Source of the DNA: Psychroflexus gondwanensis ACAM 44
GTDB lineage: Bacteria > Bacteroidota > Bacteroidia > Flavobacteriales > Flavobacteriaceae
Direction of reading: 5' to 3'
DNA length: 64,000 bases
NCBI RefSeq assembly: GCF_000355905.1
Contig: NZ_APLF01000006.1
Location: forward strand, 1-64,000
The stretch's first letter is position 1. Every line of letters starts with the position of its first letter. Shown here in pieces: positions 1 through 7,629 of this stretch. The notes under the pieces were generated by a model that was given only the letters and a program-made list of their open reading frames with translations, was not told where the DNA came from and ran no database searches. Made by a program: the position numbers and the translations under genes.

Positions 1-22
1 AACAAATAGAAAAGTGGAGTTC

Positions 23-32
23 GTTCCGATAG
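23..32. repeat. Left half of the interrupted target palindrome
   Basis: GTTCCGATAG is the exact inverse of 1410-1419. Together the two halves form the 20-bp palindrome GTTCCGATAGCTATCGGAAC that the IS110 element split. The surrounding bases (GGAGTTC before it, ACTCCGCC after the other half) extend the symmetry imperfectly. It may be a dispersed intergenic palindrome rather than a gene-specific site. Confidence 0.7.
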
Positions 33-111
33 ATTCTGTGTTAATAATCAAGTGATATTTCAATTTATTTATTTAATATTGATATCTGAAGGCAACTATA
101 AGTTAGCCTGC

Positions 112-150
112 AAGGGTACCTCCGCATTCGTGTGGTGTACCCTTTTTTGA
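112..150 (+). terminator. Terminator-like hairpin inside the IS right end
   Basis: AAGGGTAC (112-119) pairs with GTACCCTT (137-144) and is followed by a T run on the plus strand. It points against the transposase, so it would stop plus-strand transcription entering from the left flank before it runs antisense through the transposase. It could also be a structural part of the element's right end. Confidence 0.5.
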
Positions 151-164
151 TGATAGTCATTTTC

Positions 165-1163
165 TTAGGGATTCTGGTTTTTATCTATCACAAAAATAAG
201 TTCAAGCATTTTTCTCTGCACAGCAATCAGCGCTTTCATTTTGATTCCACTTTTTGATACGAGTCTAACATATAAGTCTTTATGCGATTGGTTATATTTT
301 ACAGAGGATAGAGATGGAAGATGCATTGATTTTCTTAGATGCCTGTTGCCTCTCTTTGATATTCGAGGTTTACCTTTTATTGATGTTCCCGACTGTTTTT
401 CCTTTACATCAAAGCCTGCGTAACTGGTCAGTTGCTTTTTGTTTCTAATGAGTTCGAATCCATTAGTCTCTGCCAGTACTGTTACAGCAGTCAGTTCTCC
501 TACCCCAGGTATAGTACAAATATTATTTACTCTTTGCTTTAACTCTGGGTGACTTTTAAGTAATGTTGCTATGTCCAATTTGATTTCTTTTTCCTGTCGA
601 TTTAAGAATTTGATTCTATCTTCGATTCGAACAAGGCTCTTTTGATTAGGCATAGCTTCTGACTTTTCTGCGTGTCTCTGATTTTTCACCATAGCCCTTT
701 CTTCAACAATCTGATCACGCTCTCTGGTCAACTGTTTTAATTCTCTGTAAATATCCTTAGGCCGAACCCAATTATCCAGTTTACGCTATAAACCAAACTG
801 CGCAATGGCTTGAGAAGCTGTCTTATCTGTTACAGTTTTAATATCAAGAGACCTTGCATAGTTGCTGATCTTATTGGGAAGTATAACGCTTAAGTCAATG
901 TTCATACTTTCTAATGCGTATGCCAATCTCTCGTGGTACACTCCGGTCGCTTCCATTACATATCGCATCTGAGCGGCATTCTCACAACAGGAGGATACCC
1001 ATTCGATCATCGATTGAATCCCTTTGTCACTATTTACAAATACTTTGTATGCAAAGATTTCAATACTTAAGCTCTCCAACAGCCTACCTAATGACACCAC
1101 TAATTCCTTTTGGGCAACATCAATACCCGCGACTTCTTTTAAAACCTTTTCCAATTGTTTCAT
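165..1163 (-). pseudogene. IS110-family transposase interrupted by an in-frame TAG
   Basis: Two reading pieces lie in the same frame. The N-terminal piece (786-1163, 125 codons) begins with the IS110 RuvC-like DEDD domain (GIDVAQKELVVS near the start, MEATGVYHERLAYAL in the middle). The C-terminal piece (165-785) has the transposase_20 domain with the helix-hairpin-helix IPGVGELTAVTVLAE and the conserved YAGFDVKEKQSG and KRGNRHLR blocks. The whole frame is 332 residues, the normal size for the family. The only lesion is the amber codon at 786-788, after TASQAIAQFGL. The reading continues as RKLDNWV. CAG (Gln) to TAG is the simplest change. No frameshift is needed. A full-length product would require readthrough or suppression, so the copy is probably inactive on its own. 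Confidence 0.85.
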
Positions 1164-1199
1164 TTTAAGTTAGTTAAATTAAATAATAAAGTGAAATAT

Positions 1200-1367
1200 C
1201 TCTTCACGTCTTTTCTCCTAGTTGGATATTCTGGATACCAAATTACTCAGTGGCTCCTTACATTCTGTTCAGACTCCAAGAAATATAAGGGAATAAGGTC
1301 ATTTCTATCGGTCGATATATCTTGAAGATTACCTAGCCATCGGTTGACTTTTATTCCCTTTCACTTA
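1200..1367 (-). ncRNA. Putative IS110 bridge RNA
   Basis: The leader upstream of the transposase folds into two loops in the order expected for a bridge RNA. Loop 1 is closed by 1345-1360 pairing with 1287-1301. Its internal loop carries CCGATGGCT (complement of 1335-1343) and CCGATAG (complement of 1305-1311). The target on the same strand reads CCGATAGCT then ATCGG, so the left guide matches 8 of 9 and the right guide pairs 7 of 7. Loop 2 carries ACAGAAT (complement of 1262-1268), identical to the element's right end (complement of 33-39), and TAGGAG (complement of 1215-1220), which pairs with the left end next to the core (plus-strand TAGGAG at 1404-1409). Ends are approximate: the 5' end comes from a promoter match at 1374-1381 and the 3' end from the last guide. 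Confidence 0.75.
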
Positions 1368-1373
1368 TATTTA

Positions 1374-1381
1374 CAAAGCTA
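1374..1381 (-). promoter_or_regulatory. Promoter -7 element for the bridge RNA/transposase
   Basis: The minus strand reads TAGCTTTG, fitting the Bacteroidota TAnnTTTG element. A TTTG lies 16 nt upstream on the same strand. The predicted start, about 7 nt downstream near 1367, falls just before the first stem of the bridge RNA. Confidence 0.55.
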
Positions 1382-1409
1382 ATTTTTCATAGTAATACAA
1401 ACATAGGAG

Positions 1410-1419
1410 CTATCGGAAC
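1410..1419. repeat. Right half of the interrupted target palindrome
   Basis: CTATCGGAAC is the exact inverse of 23-32. It abuts the AG core at 1408-1409 that marks the element's left end (minus-strand CT). Confidence 0.7.
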
Positions 1420-1436
1420 TCCGCCCGTACTTAAAG

Positions 1437-1466
1437 AAAAGCTTCTCTTACCCGAGGAGCTTTTTT
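1437..1466 (+). terminator. Intrinsic terminator
   Basis: AAAAGCTTCTC pairs with GAGGAGCTTTT (11 bp, one G-T pair) around a TTACCC loop, followed by a T run. It probably served a plus-strand gene left of the window before the IS110 insertion separated them by 1.4 kb. Confidence 0.65.
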
Positions 1467-1855
1467 ATTTCCAATATTTAGTTGCAAAAAGATGAGAGCT
1501 GAAGCTGATCTCGCTTTTCTAACGGGGAATTCTCAGCTGTTATTCCGACAGAGAAGCCCTTTGCTTTGACGAGGAATCTTTTGTCTTTACGACAAATCTT
1601 TAGTTTTTGGATAAAAAGATTCCTCAGTCGTTTGTCAGCACTTTCAGGATGGCAGGCAAGGAGTTAATTTGCCAAACGCAGTGGAGGAGCAAGTCTTGGA
1701 GTTTATGCCTAGAAAGGTGGAAGTTTTCGAGCTTTGATGAAGAGCTAGCCTTTTGAGTTCTCTTTTTTTGTGTAAGGTTTTAAAAATTTATTATCCCGCC
1801 GCACTAAATCTGTTTTTAAAATTTTGACAAAAAGACTTCTTTATCAGCTGATTTC
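1467..1855. other. Non-coding stretch with an inverted repeat
   Basis: I see no gene here. A perfect 12-bp inverted repeat, GAGGAATCTTTT at 1571-1582 and AAAAGATTCCTC at 1614-1625, lies in a stretch that looks like a degraded dispersed intergenic repeat. Nothing else could be assigned. Confidence 0.4.
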
Positions 1856-2194
1856 ATTTCTTTCTATACTTATGGTCAAGACGGACAAGAGATTGAAGAT
1901 CTTCAGATTTCAATTGAGAATCGTGAATTGCTTTACGACTAACTGGCAAGAAAACAATTGGACTCCTTTTATTTGGAAACCTCCAATAGTCTTTATCTAA
2001 TTGACAGGCTTTATAAGTTCGCAGAGCAATACAAAAACTTATTTTCTAATCCTGAAGACCGATATCTGCATACAAATATTAATTACCAAATCACACAAGG
2101 ATTTAACTTATTCATTATGAGACTCAAAGTTTATTTTTTTCATAAAAAAAGCATAATTTATAAAAAAAAATTCTTACATTCAATTTTTAAATGA
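1820..2194 (+). pseudogene. Possible decayed gene fragment, unknown family
   Basis: A protein-like frame runs from 1820, is stopped by TAA at 1940-1942 and continues in the same frame to 2194. The segment before the stop (FYTYGQDGQEIEDLQIS) and the one after (NLFSNPEDRYLHTNINYQI) look more like protein than noise, but I recognise no family. The tail is A/T-rich and frays into low complexity. It lies in the same accessory gap as the IS element and may be a gene remnant. A short functional ORF from the TTG at 1958 is less likely. Confidence 0.25.
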
Positions 2195-2201
2195 TTTCGT
2201 T

Positions 2202-2798
2202 ATGAAACTAATTTGTGTTTTGATGTGCTTGTGTTTTACTTTTAGTCAAGCTATCGCTGACCCAACGAATCCCAAAAAAATTAAAGTAGTCATCGACGCT
2301 GGACACGGTGGAAAAGATGGAGGTGCTCAACTCAATTCTATTTTAGAAAAGCAAATTGTTGCGGATGTTTCCTCACAACTTAAAGCTTTATGTTCTGATA
2401 AAAATATTGAAATTATTTTACTGAGAACTGAAGATGAGTTCATTTCCCTTCAGGATAGAGTGTCACGGATCAAAACCTTATCTCCAGACTTAGTTATTTC
2501 TTTACACGCTAATTATTCTCAAGACAGGGATCGAAATGGCGTAGAGGTTTTTGTAGCGAACAATGACTTTACAGTCAAGTCTTCCTATTTTGGGGCTAAG
2601 ATTTTAGAATCCTTCAAAAAGAAAGACTTTCAGACATCAGCGCTTCAATCTGCAAATTTTTATTTATTAAAAAATGTAGACTGCCCTGCGGTGACGATTG
2701 AACTTGGCTTTCTATCCAATGCAGAGGATATGAAATATCTAAATTCAGAATTTGGCCAGAAATTCTTAGCCAAACAAATTGTTTCTTCTTTAAATTAA
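2202..2798 (+). CDS. N-acetylmuramoyl-L-alanine amidase (Amidase_3)
   Basis: This is a 198-residue zinc amidase that cleaves the amide bond between N-acetylmuramic acid and the stem peptide of peptidoglycan in the periplasm. A signal peptide covers about residues 1-19. The catalytic domain follows directly. Zinc ligands are visible as H35 in DAGHGGKDGG, E49 in SILEKQI and H102 in VISLHAN, and the catalytic glutamate is E167 in TIELGFLSN. It is shorter than many flavobacterial amidases and has no extra LysM or SPOR domain, so it is the bare catalytic unit. It is a single gene with an ATG start, and the flavoprotein gene follows after 85 bp with its own promoter. Confidence 0.9.
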   Translation: MKLICVLMCLCFTFSQAIADPTNPKKIKVVIDAGHGGKDGGAQLNSILEKQIVADVSSQLKALCSDKNIEIILLRTEDEFISLQDRVSRIKTLSPDLVISLHANYSQDRDRNGVEVFVANNDFTVKSSYFGAKILESFKKKDFQTSALQSANFYLLKNVDCPAVTIELGFLSNAEDMKYLNSEFGQKFLAKQIVSSLN

Positions 2799-2859
2799 TA
2801 GCCCTTAGGCCCAATACAAATAGAGTCATCATTCTTTTAGCGAAGTTTAAGTTTTAGTC

Positions 2860-2867
2860 TATTTTTG
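2860..2867 (+). promoter_or_regulatory. TAnnTTTG promoter element
   Basis: TATTTTTG lies 16 nt before the TTG start at 2884. The same spacing recurs at several other genes in this window. Confidence 0.5.
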
Positions 2868-2883
2868 CAAGAAAATAAATCGA

Positions 2884-4155
2884 TTGACTATAATAGAAAC
2901 AGACGTTGCTATAATTGGTGGAGGTGCCGCAGGTTTCTTTGCTGCCATTAATAGTGCTGAATTAAATCCAGCGTTAAATATCATCATTTTAGAAAAAAGT
3001 AAGAATGTTCTGAATAAAGTCAAGATTTCTGGAGGAGGTCGTTGCAATGTGACCCATGCAGAATTTGACCCTAAAGAATTATCTAAAAATTATCCTCGAG
3101 GACATAAAGAATTGCTAGGTCCTTTTCATCAATTCATGACTGGGGATATGATGGCTTGGTTGGAGGAAAAGGGAGTGCGCTTAAAGATTGAAAGCGACAA
3201 CAGAGTTTTTCCCACTTCAGATTCTTCCCAAACGATTATAGATTGCTTTCAAAAAGAAGTGGACACCTTTGGTATCGAAGTCAAAACGCAAACAGGAATA
3301 GATGAGATCAATCCAATCGAGAACCAAGATTACTTTTGGGAGCTAAAGAGTTCTCAAGCAATTTTTCATACAAAACAACTCATTATCGCTTCGGGGAGTA
3401 GTCCAAAAATGTGGAAACTCGTCCAAACTTTAGGGCATAAGATTATAGATCCTGTTCCCTCTTTATTCACATTTAATAGTAAAGATTCACGAATAGAGGG
3501 TTTGTCCGGAATAAGTGTAAATGCCGAGGTTGAAGTGTTTACAACCAAAGACAGGGGAATATCTAAACAGAAACTGAAAACATTACACTCTTCTGGTCCG
3601 CTTTTAATTACTCATTGGGGGATGAGTGGTCCCTGCATTTTAAAGCTCTCTTCAAGAGGTGCTAGAATATTTAACGAATTGAGCCATCAATTTCAATTGA
3701 AAGTAAATTGGCTTCCAGATCATAACGTAGAGTCTTTGAAATTTTATTTTGAAGACCTCAAAACCTTGCATCCCAAGCAACTTATTTATTCTGCCGTTAT
3801 AGAGAGTTTGCCTAAGCGACTTTGGCAGAGTTTGCTAAAGTATATTAATATAGATAAAGATTTAAATTGGTCCGATATTAACAAAGCTCAGCTTCAAAGT
3901 CTTGCTGAAGTAGTGTGTAAAAGCGAATTGCACGTCAACGGAAAGAGTACATTTAAAGACGAGTTTGTCACTGCTGGAGGAGTAGACTTAAAAGAAATTG
4001 ATTTTAAAACTTTTCGGAGCAAACTCCACGATCATCTCTTCTTTGCAGGAGAAGTTTTAAACATAGATGCTGTAACAGGAGGTTTCAATTTTCAAAGTGC
4101 TTGGACTAGCGCCTATATCTGTTCTCAAGAAGTGAGCAGATCATTAGACTGTTAA
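2884..4155 (+). CDS. HI0933/BaiN-family FAD-dependent oxidoreductase
   Basis: A 423-residue flavoprotein of the HI0933/YhiN family. The N-terminal Rossmann motif (VAIIGGGAAGFFAAI, about residues 8-22) binds FAD. The family signature KVKISGGGRCNVTH follows at about 45-58. The C-terminus closes with GEVLNIDAVTGGFNFQSAW, which contacts FAD. The physiological substrate of this family is unsettled; BaiN was linked to bile-acid reduction in gut clostridia, which is unlikely to apply here. The start is TTG at 2884, the only start consistent with the Rossmann motif, and a promoter element lies 16 nt upstream. It appears monocistronic. Confidence 0.85.
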   Translation: MTIIETDVAIIGGGAAGFFAAINSAELNPALNIIILEKSKNVLNKVKISGGGRCNVTHAEFDPKELSKNYPRGHKELLGPFHQFMTGDMMAWLEEKGVRLKIESDNRVFPTSDSSQTIIDCFQKEVDTFGIEVKTQTGIDEINPIENQDYFWELKSSQAIFHTKQLIIASGSSPKMWKLVQTLGHKIIDPVPSLFTFNSKDSRIEGLSGISVNAEVEVFTTKDRGISKQKLKTLHSSGPLLITHWGMSGPCILKLSSRGARIFNELSHQFQLKVNWLPDHNVESLKFYFEDLKTLHPKQLIYSAVIESLPKRLWQSLLKYINIDKDLNWSDINKAQLQSLAEVVCKSELHVNGKSTFKDEFVTAGGVDLKEIDFKTFRSKLHDHLFFAGEVLNIDAVTGGFNFQSAWTSAYICSQEVSRSLDC

Positions 4156-4229
4156 ATTACTGTTTAGTCCAAATCAATTTTAGATATTTCAAGTTATATT
4201 GTAGGTTCAAACCATAAAAACCTAACATA

Positions 4230-4814
4230 ATGAAAAAGAAAATTTTTATTTGTGGAGCTTTATCCATGACTTTATTAAGCACAAGTTGCTTAGGCTCGTT
4301 TAGTGCGTTTAATTCTTTAAGAGATTGGAACGACGGTGTCACCGACAATAAATTTCTGGACAATTTAATTTTTTGGGCTCTCAACATTGTACCTGTTTAC
4401 GGATTATTCATCGCTGGGGATGTTTTATTCTTTAACGTTCTAGAATTCTGGACAGGAGATAATCCTATTGCTATGGCAAAAGGTGAAAAAGAAATACAAT
4501 ATGCTAAAGTTAATGGACAAGATGTAAAAATGACAGCCACTCAAAATCACTTTTCCATTGAAGTGCTTTCTGGAGAAAATAAAGGTGAAACTTTAGAAAT
4601 GGTGTATACCCCAGAAAATAAATCTTGGAACTCAATAAATGAAGAGGGAGAGCTGATTAAATTAGCGTCTATGAAAGATGGATTCTATATGGTGCATACT
4701 CCAAATGGTGAAACAATACAAATAGATCCAAATGCTTCCAGAGAACAAAACTTAGCTTTGCTTCAAGGGAAAGTCGCAGAGTATGAAAGCTCAATGTGGG
4801 CCGAAGCTAAATAA
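4230..4814 (+). CDS. DUF3332 family lipoprotein
   Basis: A 194-residue predicted lipoprotein. The signal ends in the lipobox LLSTSC with Cys20. Residues about 24-75 contain the hydrophobic segment typical of DUF3332 (FWALNIVPVYGLFIAGDVLFFNVLEFWTG in part), which suggests membrane association beyond the lipid anchor. The C-terminal half is a soluble beta-rich region with charged repeats. Function is unknown. It stands alone and is followed by a strong terminator at 4840-4866. Confidence 0.75.
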   Translation: MKKKIFICGALSMTLLSTSCLGSFSAFNSLRDWNDGVTDNKFLDNLIFWALNIVPVYGLFIAGDVLFFNVLEFWTGDNPIAMAKGEKEIQYAKVNGQDVKMTATQNHFSIEVLSGENKGETLEMVYTPENKSWNSINEEGELIKLASMKDGFYMVHTPNGETIQIDPNASREQNLALLQGKVAEYESSMWAEAK

Positions 4815-4839
4815 AATTCAGTCCAATAAATTATTCTTT

Positions 4840-4872
4840 AAAGCTGGCTTCTTAGAAGTCAGCTTTTTTATT
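4840..4872 (+). terminator. Intrinsic terminator of the DUF3332 gene
   Basis: AAAGCTG and CAGCTTT form the base of a hairpin that continues through GCTTC/GAAGT and is followed by TTTTTT. Confidence 0.75.
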
Positions 4873-4948
4873 GATAAAAATTAACAAGTGTTAGTCTTGT
4901 TTAAGAAAGTTTTTAATTAAGTTGCTTTAGATATAATTATATAATAAC

Positions 4949-7543
4949 ATGAAACTAAAATTACTCCTATTCTTATTGGTATTCAGTTCGGTATCCTTAA
5001 TGAGCGCTCAGTCTGAAATTGATATCGTAAAGAATTATTTAGAACAAAAGCAATCTGAGAATTTCTTGCTTACAGAAGATTTCTCTAATTTAATTGTCGC
5101 TTCACAACACTTTTCTAAAAGTACAAATGCTGATATTATTTATGTTCAGCAAACCTATTTTGGAATTCCTGTTCATAATGCAATAGGAAATTTTGCAATA
5201 AGAAATAGCTTGGTGAAATATGCTAAGCACGATTATGAGGTTGATTTAGCTTCAAGAATATCAACTCAAACCCCGGCACTAACTCCAGAACAAGCCGTAA
5301 ATGCTGCTTCTACTCAATTAGGTATTGGTAATCCTACCAATATTTCAATTCTAGAGACTAAGTCTTCAAACAACTTAATTTTATCTAAATCTGGAGTTTC
5401 GATTGATGACATTCCTGTTCAGCTTGTTTATTACAAATCTGAAAGTGGCGTATTAAATTTAGCTTGGGATTTATCAATTCACATGATAGACGGTTCACAT
5501 TGGTGGAGCGTTAGAGTGGATGCATCAAATGGTAGAATACTAGATAAAATGGATTGGATTGTCAATTGTAATTTCGACCATTCTACTATTGTGGGCAGAA
5601 CATTCAGACCACCTTTCCAAATCCAAGAGACTACAGGTGCAAATCTTTTACAAGACGGCGCCGTTTACAATGTATATCCTTATCCTATTGAATCTCCTAT
5701 TCACGGGGATAGAGCGATAGTAACAGACCCTTCAGACAGTGAGTTCTCACCCTTTGGATGGCATGATATAAATGGAGAAGTAGGACCAGATTTTACCATT
5801 ACTAGGGGTAATAATGTATATGCTTATGAAGATAGAGGCGCTGCAAACGTTGCAGGATATTCGCCTGATGGTGGGGAAGATTTAAATTTTGATTTTCCTT
5901 TAGATTTCAATCAGCCTCCTCAACTTAATGAGGACGCAGCTATAACAAACTTATTTTACTGGAATAACATTATTCATGATATGTGGTCCTATTATGGATT
6001 TGATGAAGCTTCTGGAAATTTTCAACAAACGAACTACACGGGTCAAGCTTTTGGAAACGATTTCGTAAGAGCTGAAGCTCAGGATGGAGCAGGACTTAAT
6101 AATGCTAATTTTGGGACACCGCCAGATGGGTCTAGACCAAGAATGCAAATGTTTTTATGGTCAGCTTCTGGACCGCCGGAGGCACCGCTTACAATAGAAA
6201 CTCCAGAAAACCTTGCAGGGGATTATGACGGTATACCAGCCGGTTTTGGTCCCGCATTAACTTCAGAAGCGATCATAGCCAATTTTGCATTGGCTAAAGA
6301 CGAGGAAATAGACCCAGATGAAAATGATATTTGTCAACCTATAACCAACCCTGATGAGTTAGATCAAAAAATTGTACTCATAAGAAGAGGGGATTGTACT
6401 TTCGTAAGTAAAATTTTAAAAGCTCAAGAAGCAGGTGCTTTAGCGGTTATCATGGTAAATAATGTTCCTGGAGCACCTATAACAATGGGTGGCGAAGGTG
6501 CAGGAGATATAGTGATTCCCTCTATAATGGTAAGTCAAGCCGACGGAGAGGCTATTATAGCCGCTTTAATTGCAGAAGAAAATGTCTCAGGCTTTTTGGT
6601 TAATAACGGACCATATCAGATAGACGGTGATTTTGACAATGGTATTATAGCACATGAGTATGGTCACGGTGTTTCTAACCGTTTAACCGCTGGAGCACAA
6701 AATGCAGGTTGTTTAGGCAACGATGAGCAAATGGGTGAAGGTTGGAGCGATTGGTTAGGTTTAATGATGACCATTTCAGCAGATGATATTGCTACCGAAG
6801 GAAGAGGAATTGGAACTTACGCAACCAATCAAGAAGTAACTGGTTCAGGAATCAGACCCTTTAGATACAGTACAGACTTTTCTGTTAACCCGTCTACTTA
6901 CGATCTTACCAATAACCCAAGCTTGAGTAGACCTCATGGTATTGGTTTTGTTTGGGCTACGATGCTTTGGGATTTGAATTGGGCTTTAATTGATCAATAT
7001 GGTTTTGATTCTGATTTATATAATGGAACTGGTGGTAATAATATAAATATGCAACTTGTTATCGACGGAATGAAATTACAAGGCTGTTCTCCTGGATTTA
7101 TAGATGGTCGAGATGCCATTTTACAAGCTGATATTTTGGCTAATGACGGGGTTAATCAATGCTTAATTTGGGAAGTTTTTGCTAAAAGAGGTTTAGGATG
7201 GAGTGCTGAACAGGGAAGTTCTGGTAGTAGATCCGATCAAGTTGAGGCTTTTGATCTTCCACCAAGTGACGTATTAAACTGTGCGCTTTCTAACGATGGT
7301 TTTGAAACACAAACCTTTGGAATCTATCCAAATCCAGCTCAAGATTATTTCAACTTAAGTTTGACGAATACTGACCTTTCAAATTCTAAAGTTGATATCT
7401 ACGACTTAAATGGTAAATTGATTCTATCAAAAATGTCAGATAGCAATCAACGTGTGGGTGTTGAGCAGCTGAATTCTGGAATGTATATTGTTTTAGTTGA
7501 ATCTGGAAGTAAAACCTTTACTCAAAAACTTCTAGTTCAGTAA
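4949..7543 (+). CDS. Secreted M36 (fungalysin) metalloprotease with T9SS sorting tail
   Basis: An 864-residue secreted zinc protease. In order: signal peptide (1-20); FTP-like propeptide (about 25-210); M36 catalytic domain with an inserted PA domain (about 420-555, including IVLIRRGDCTF and VIMVNN); catalytic motif HEYGHGVSNRL with H569, E570 and H573; and third ligand E597 in GEGWSDWLG. The C-terminal 75 residues are a type A T9SS sorting domain (FGIYPNPAQDYF through the MYIVLVESG and QKLLVQ blocks), so the protein should cross the outer membrane by the type IX system whose core subunit SprA is encoded at 44033-51268. It is monocistronic with a perfect terminator after it. Likely role: extracellular protein degradation. 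Confidence 0.93.
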   Translation: MKLKLLLFLLVFSSVSLMSAQSEIDIVKNYLEQKQSENFLLTEDFSNLIVASQHFSKSTNADIIYVQQTYFGIPVHNAIGNFAIRNSLVKYAKHDYEVDLASRISTQTPALTPEQAVNAASTQLGIGNPTNISILETKSSNNLILSKSGVSIDDIPVQLVYYKSESGVLNLAWDLSIHMIDGSHWWSVRVDASNGRILDKMDWIVNCNFDHSTIVGRTFRPPFQIQETTGANLLQDGAVYNVYPYPIESPIHGDRAIVTDPSDSEFSPFGWHDINGEVGPDFTITRGNNVYAYEDRGAANVAGYSPDGGEDLNFDFPLDFNQPPQLNEDAAITNLFYWNNIIHDMWSYYGFDEASGNFQQTNYTGQAFGNDFVRAEAQDGAGLNNANFGTPPDGSRPRMQMFLWSASGPPEAPLTIETPENLAGDYDGIPAGFGPALTSEAIIANFALAKDEEIDPDENDICQPITNPDELDQKIVLIRRGDCTFVSKILKAQEAGALAVIMVNNVPGAPITMGGEGAGDIVIPSIMVSQADGEAIIAALIAEENVSGFLVNNGPYQIDGDFDNGIIAHEYGHGVSNRLTAGAQNAGCLGNDEQMGEGWSDWLGLMMTISADDIATEGRGIGTYATNQEVTGSGIRPFRYSTDFSVNPSTYDLTNNPSLSRPHGIGFVWATMLWDLNWALIDQYGFDSDLYNGTGGNNINMQLVIDGMKLQGCSPGFIDGRDAILQADILANDGVNQCLIWEVFAKRGLGWSAEQGSSGSRSDQVEAFDLPPSDVLNCALSNDGFETQTFGIYPNPAQDYFNLSLTNTDLSNSKVDIYDLNGKLILSKMSDSNQRVGVEQLNSGMYIVLVESGSKTFTQKLLVQ

Positions 7544-7568
7544 TAGATTTTAAAAATTACAACTCTAA

Positions 7569-7597
7569 GACCAAAGTCAGAAGACTTTGGTCTTTTT
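7569..7597 (+). terminator. Intrinsic terminator of the M36 protease gene
   Basis: GACCAAAGTC (7569-7578) and GACTTTGGTC (7583-7592) form a perfect 10-bp stem with an AGAA loop, followed by TTTTT. Confidence 0.85.
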
Positions 7598-7605
7598 GCT
7601 TTGTT

Positions 7606-7613
7606 TACATTTG
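7606..7613 (+). promoter_or_regulatory. TAnnTTTG promoter element
   Basis: TACATTTG lies 16 nt before the ATG at 7630. A TTTG 16 nt upstream of it falls inside the preceding terminator stem. Confidence 0.55.
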
Positions 7614-7629
7614 CAAAAAATAGTTTTTC

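Larger units (their letters stand above)
33..1409 (-). mobile_element. IS110-family insertion sequence with bridge-RNA leader
   Basis: The element is about 1377 bp and is read on the minus strand: left end at 1409, right end at 33. It holds one DEDD-type IS110 transposase frame (165-1163, broken by one amber codon) and a 246-bp non-coding leader upstream of it. Boundaries were inferred from the flanks. On the plus strand GTTCCGATAG lies at 23-32 and its inverse CTATCGGAAC at 1410-1419. Removing the element restores a perfect 20-bp palindrome around a CT core (AG on the plus strand, at 31-32 and 1408-1409). The lack of long terminal inverted repeats and of a larger target duplication, and the CT core, are typical of IS110 elements. 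Boundaries are an inference but are supported independently by the guide matches in the leader RNA. Confidence 0.85.

Noticed and set aside
16-32. tRNA or rRNA end at the left edge (GGAGTTCGTTCC looks like a T-arm)
   Set aside because: No stem closes around it, and the same bases recur inverted at 1410-1425, so it is half of a palindrome.
165-1163. Two separate transposase genes or a programmed frameshift
   Set aside because: Both pieces are in the same frame and joined by one TAG; no frameshift is needed.
914-1168. Plus-strand reading frame opposite the transposase
   Set aside because: It lies antisense to conserved IS110 coding sequence and has no recognisable features; it is a shadow.
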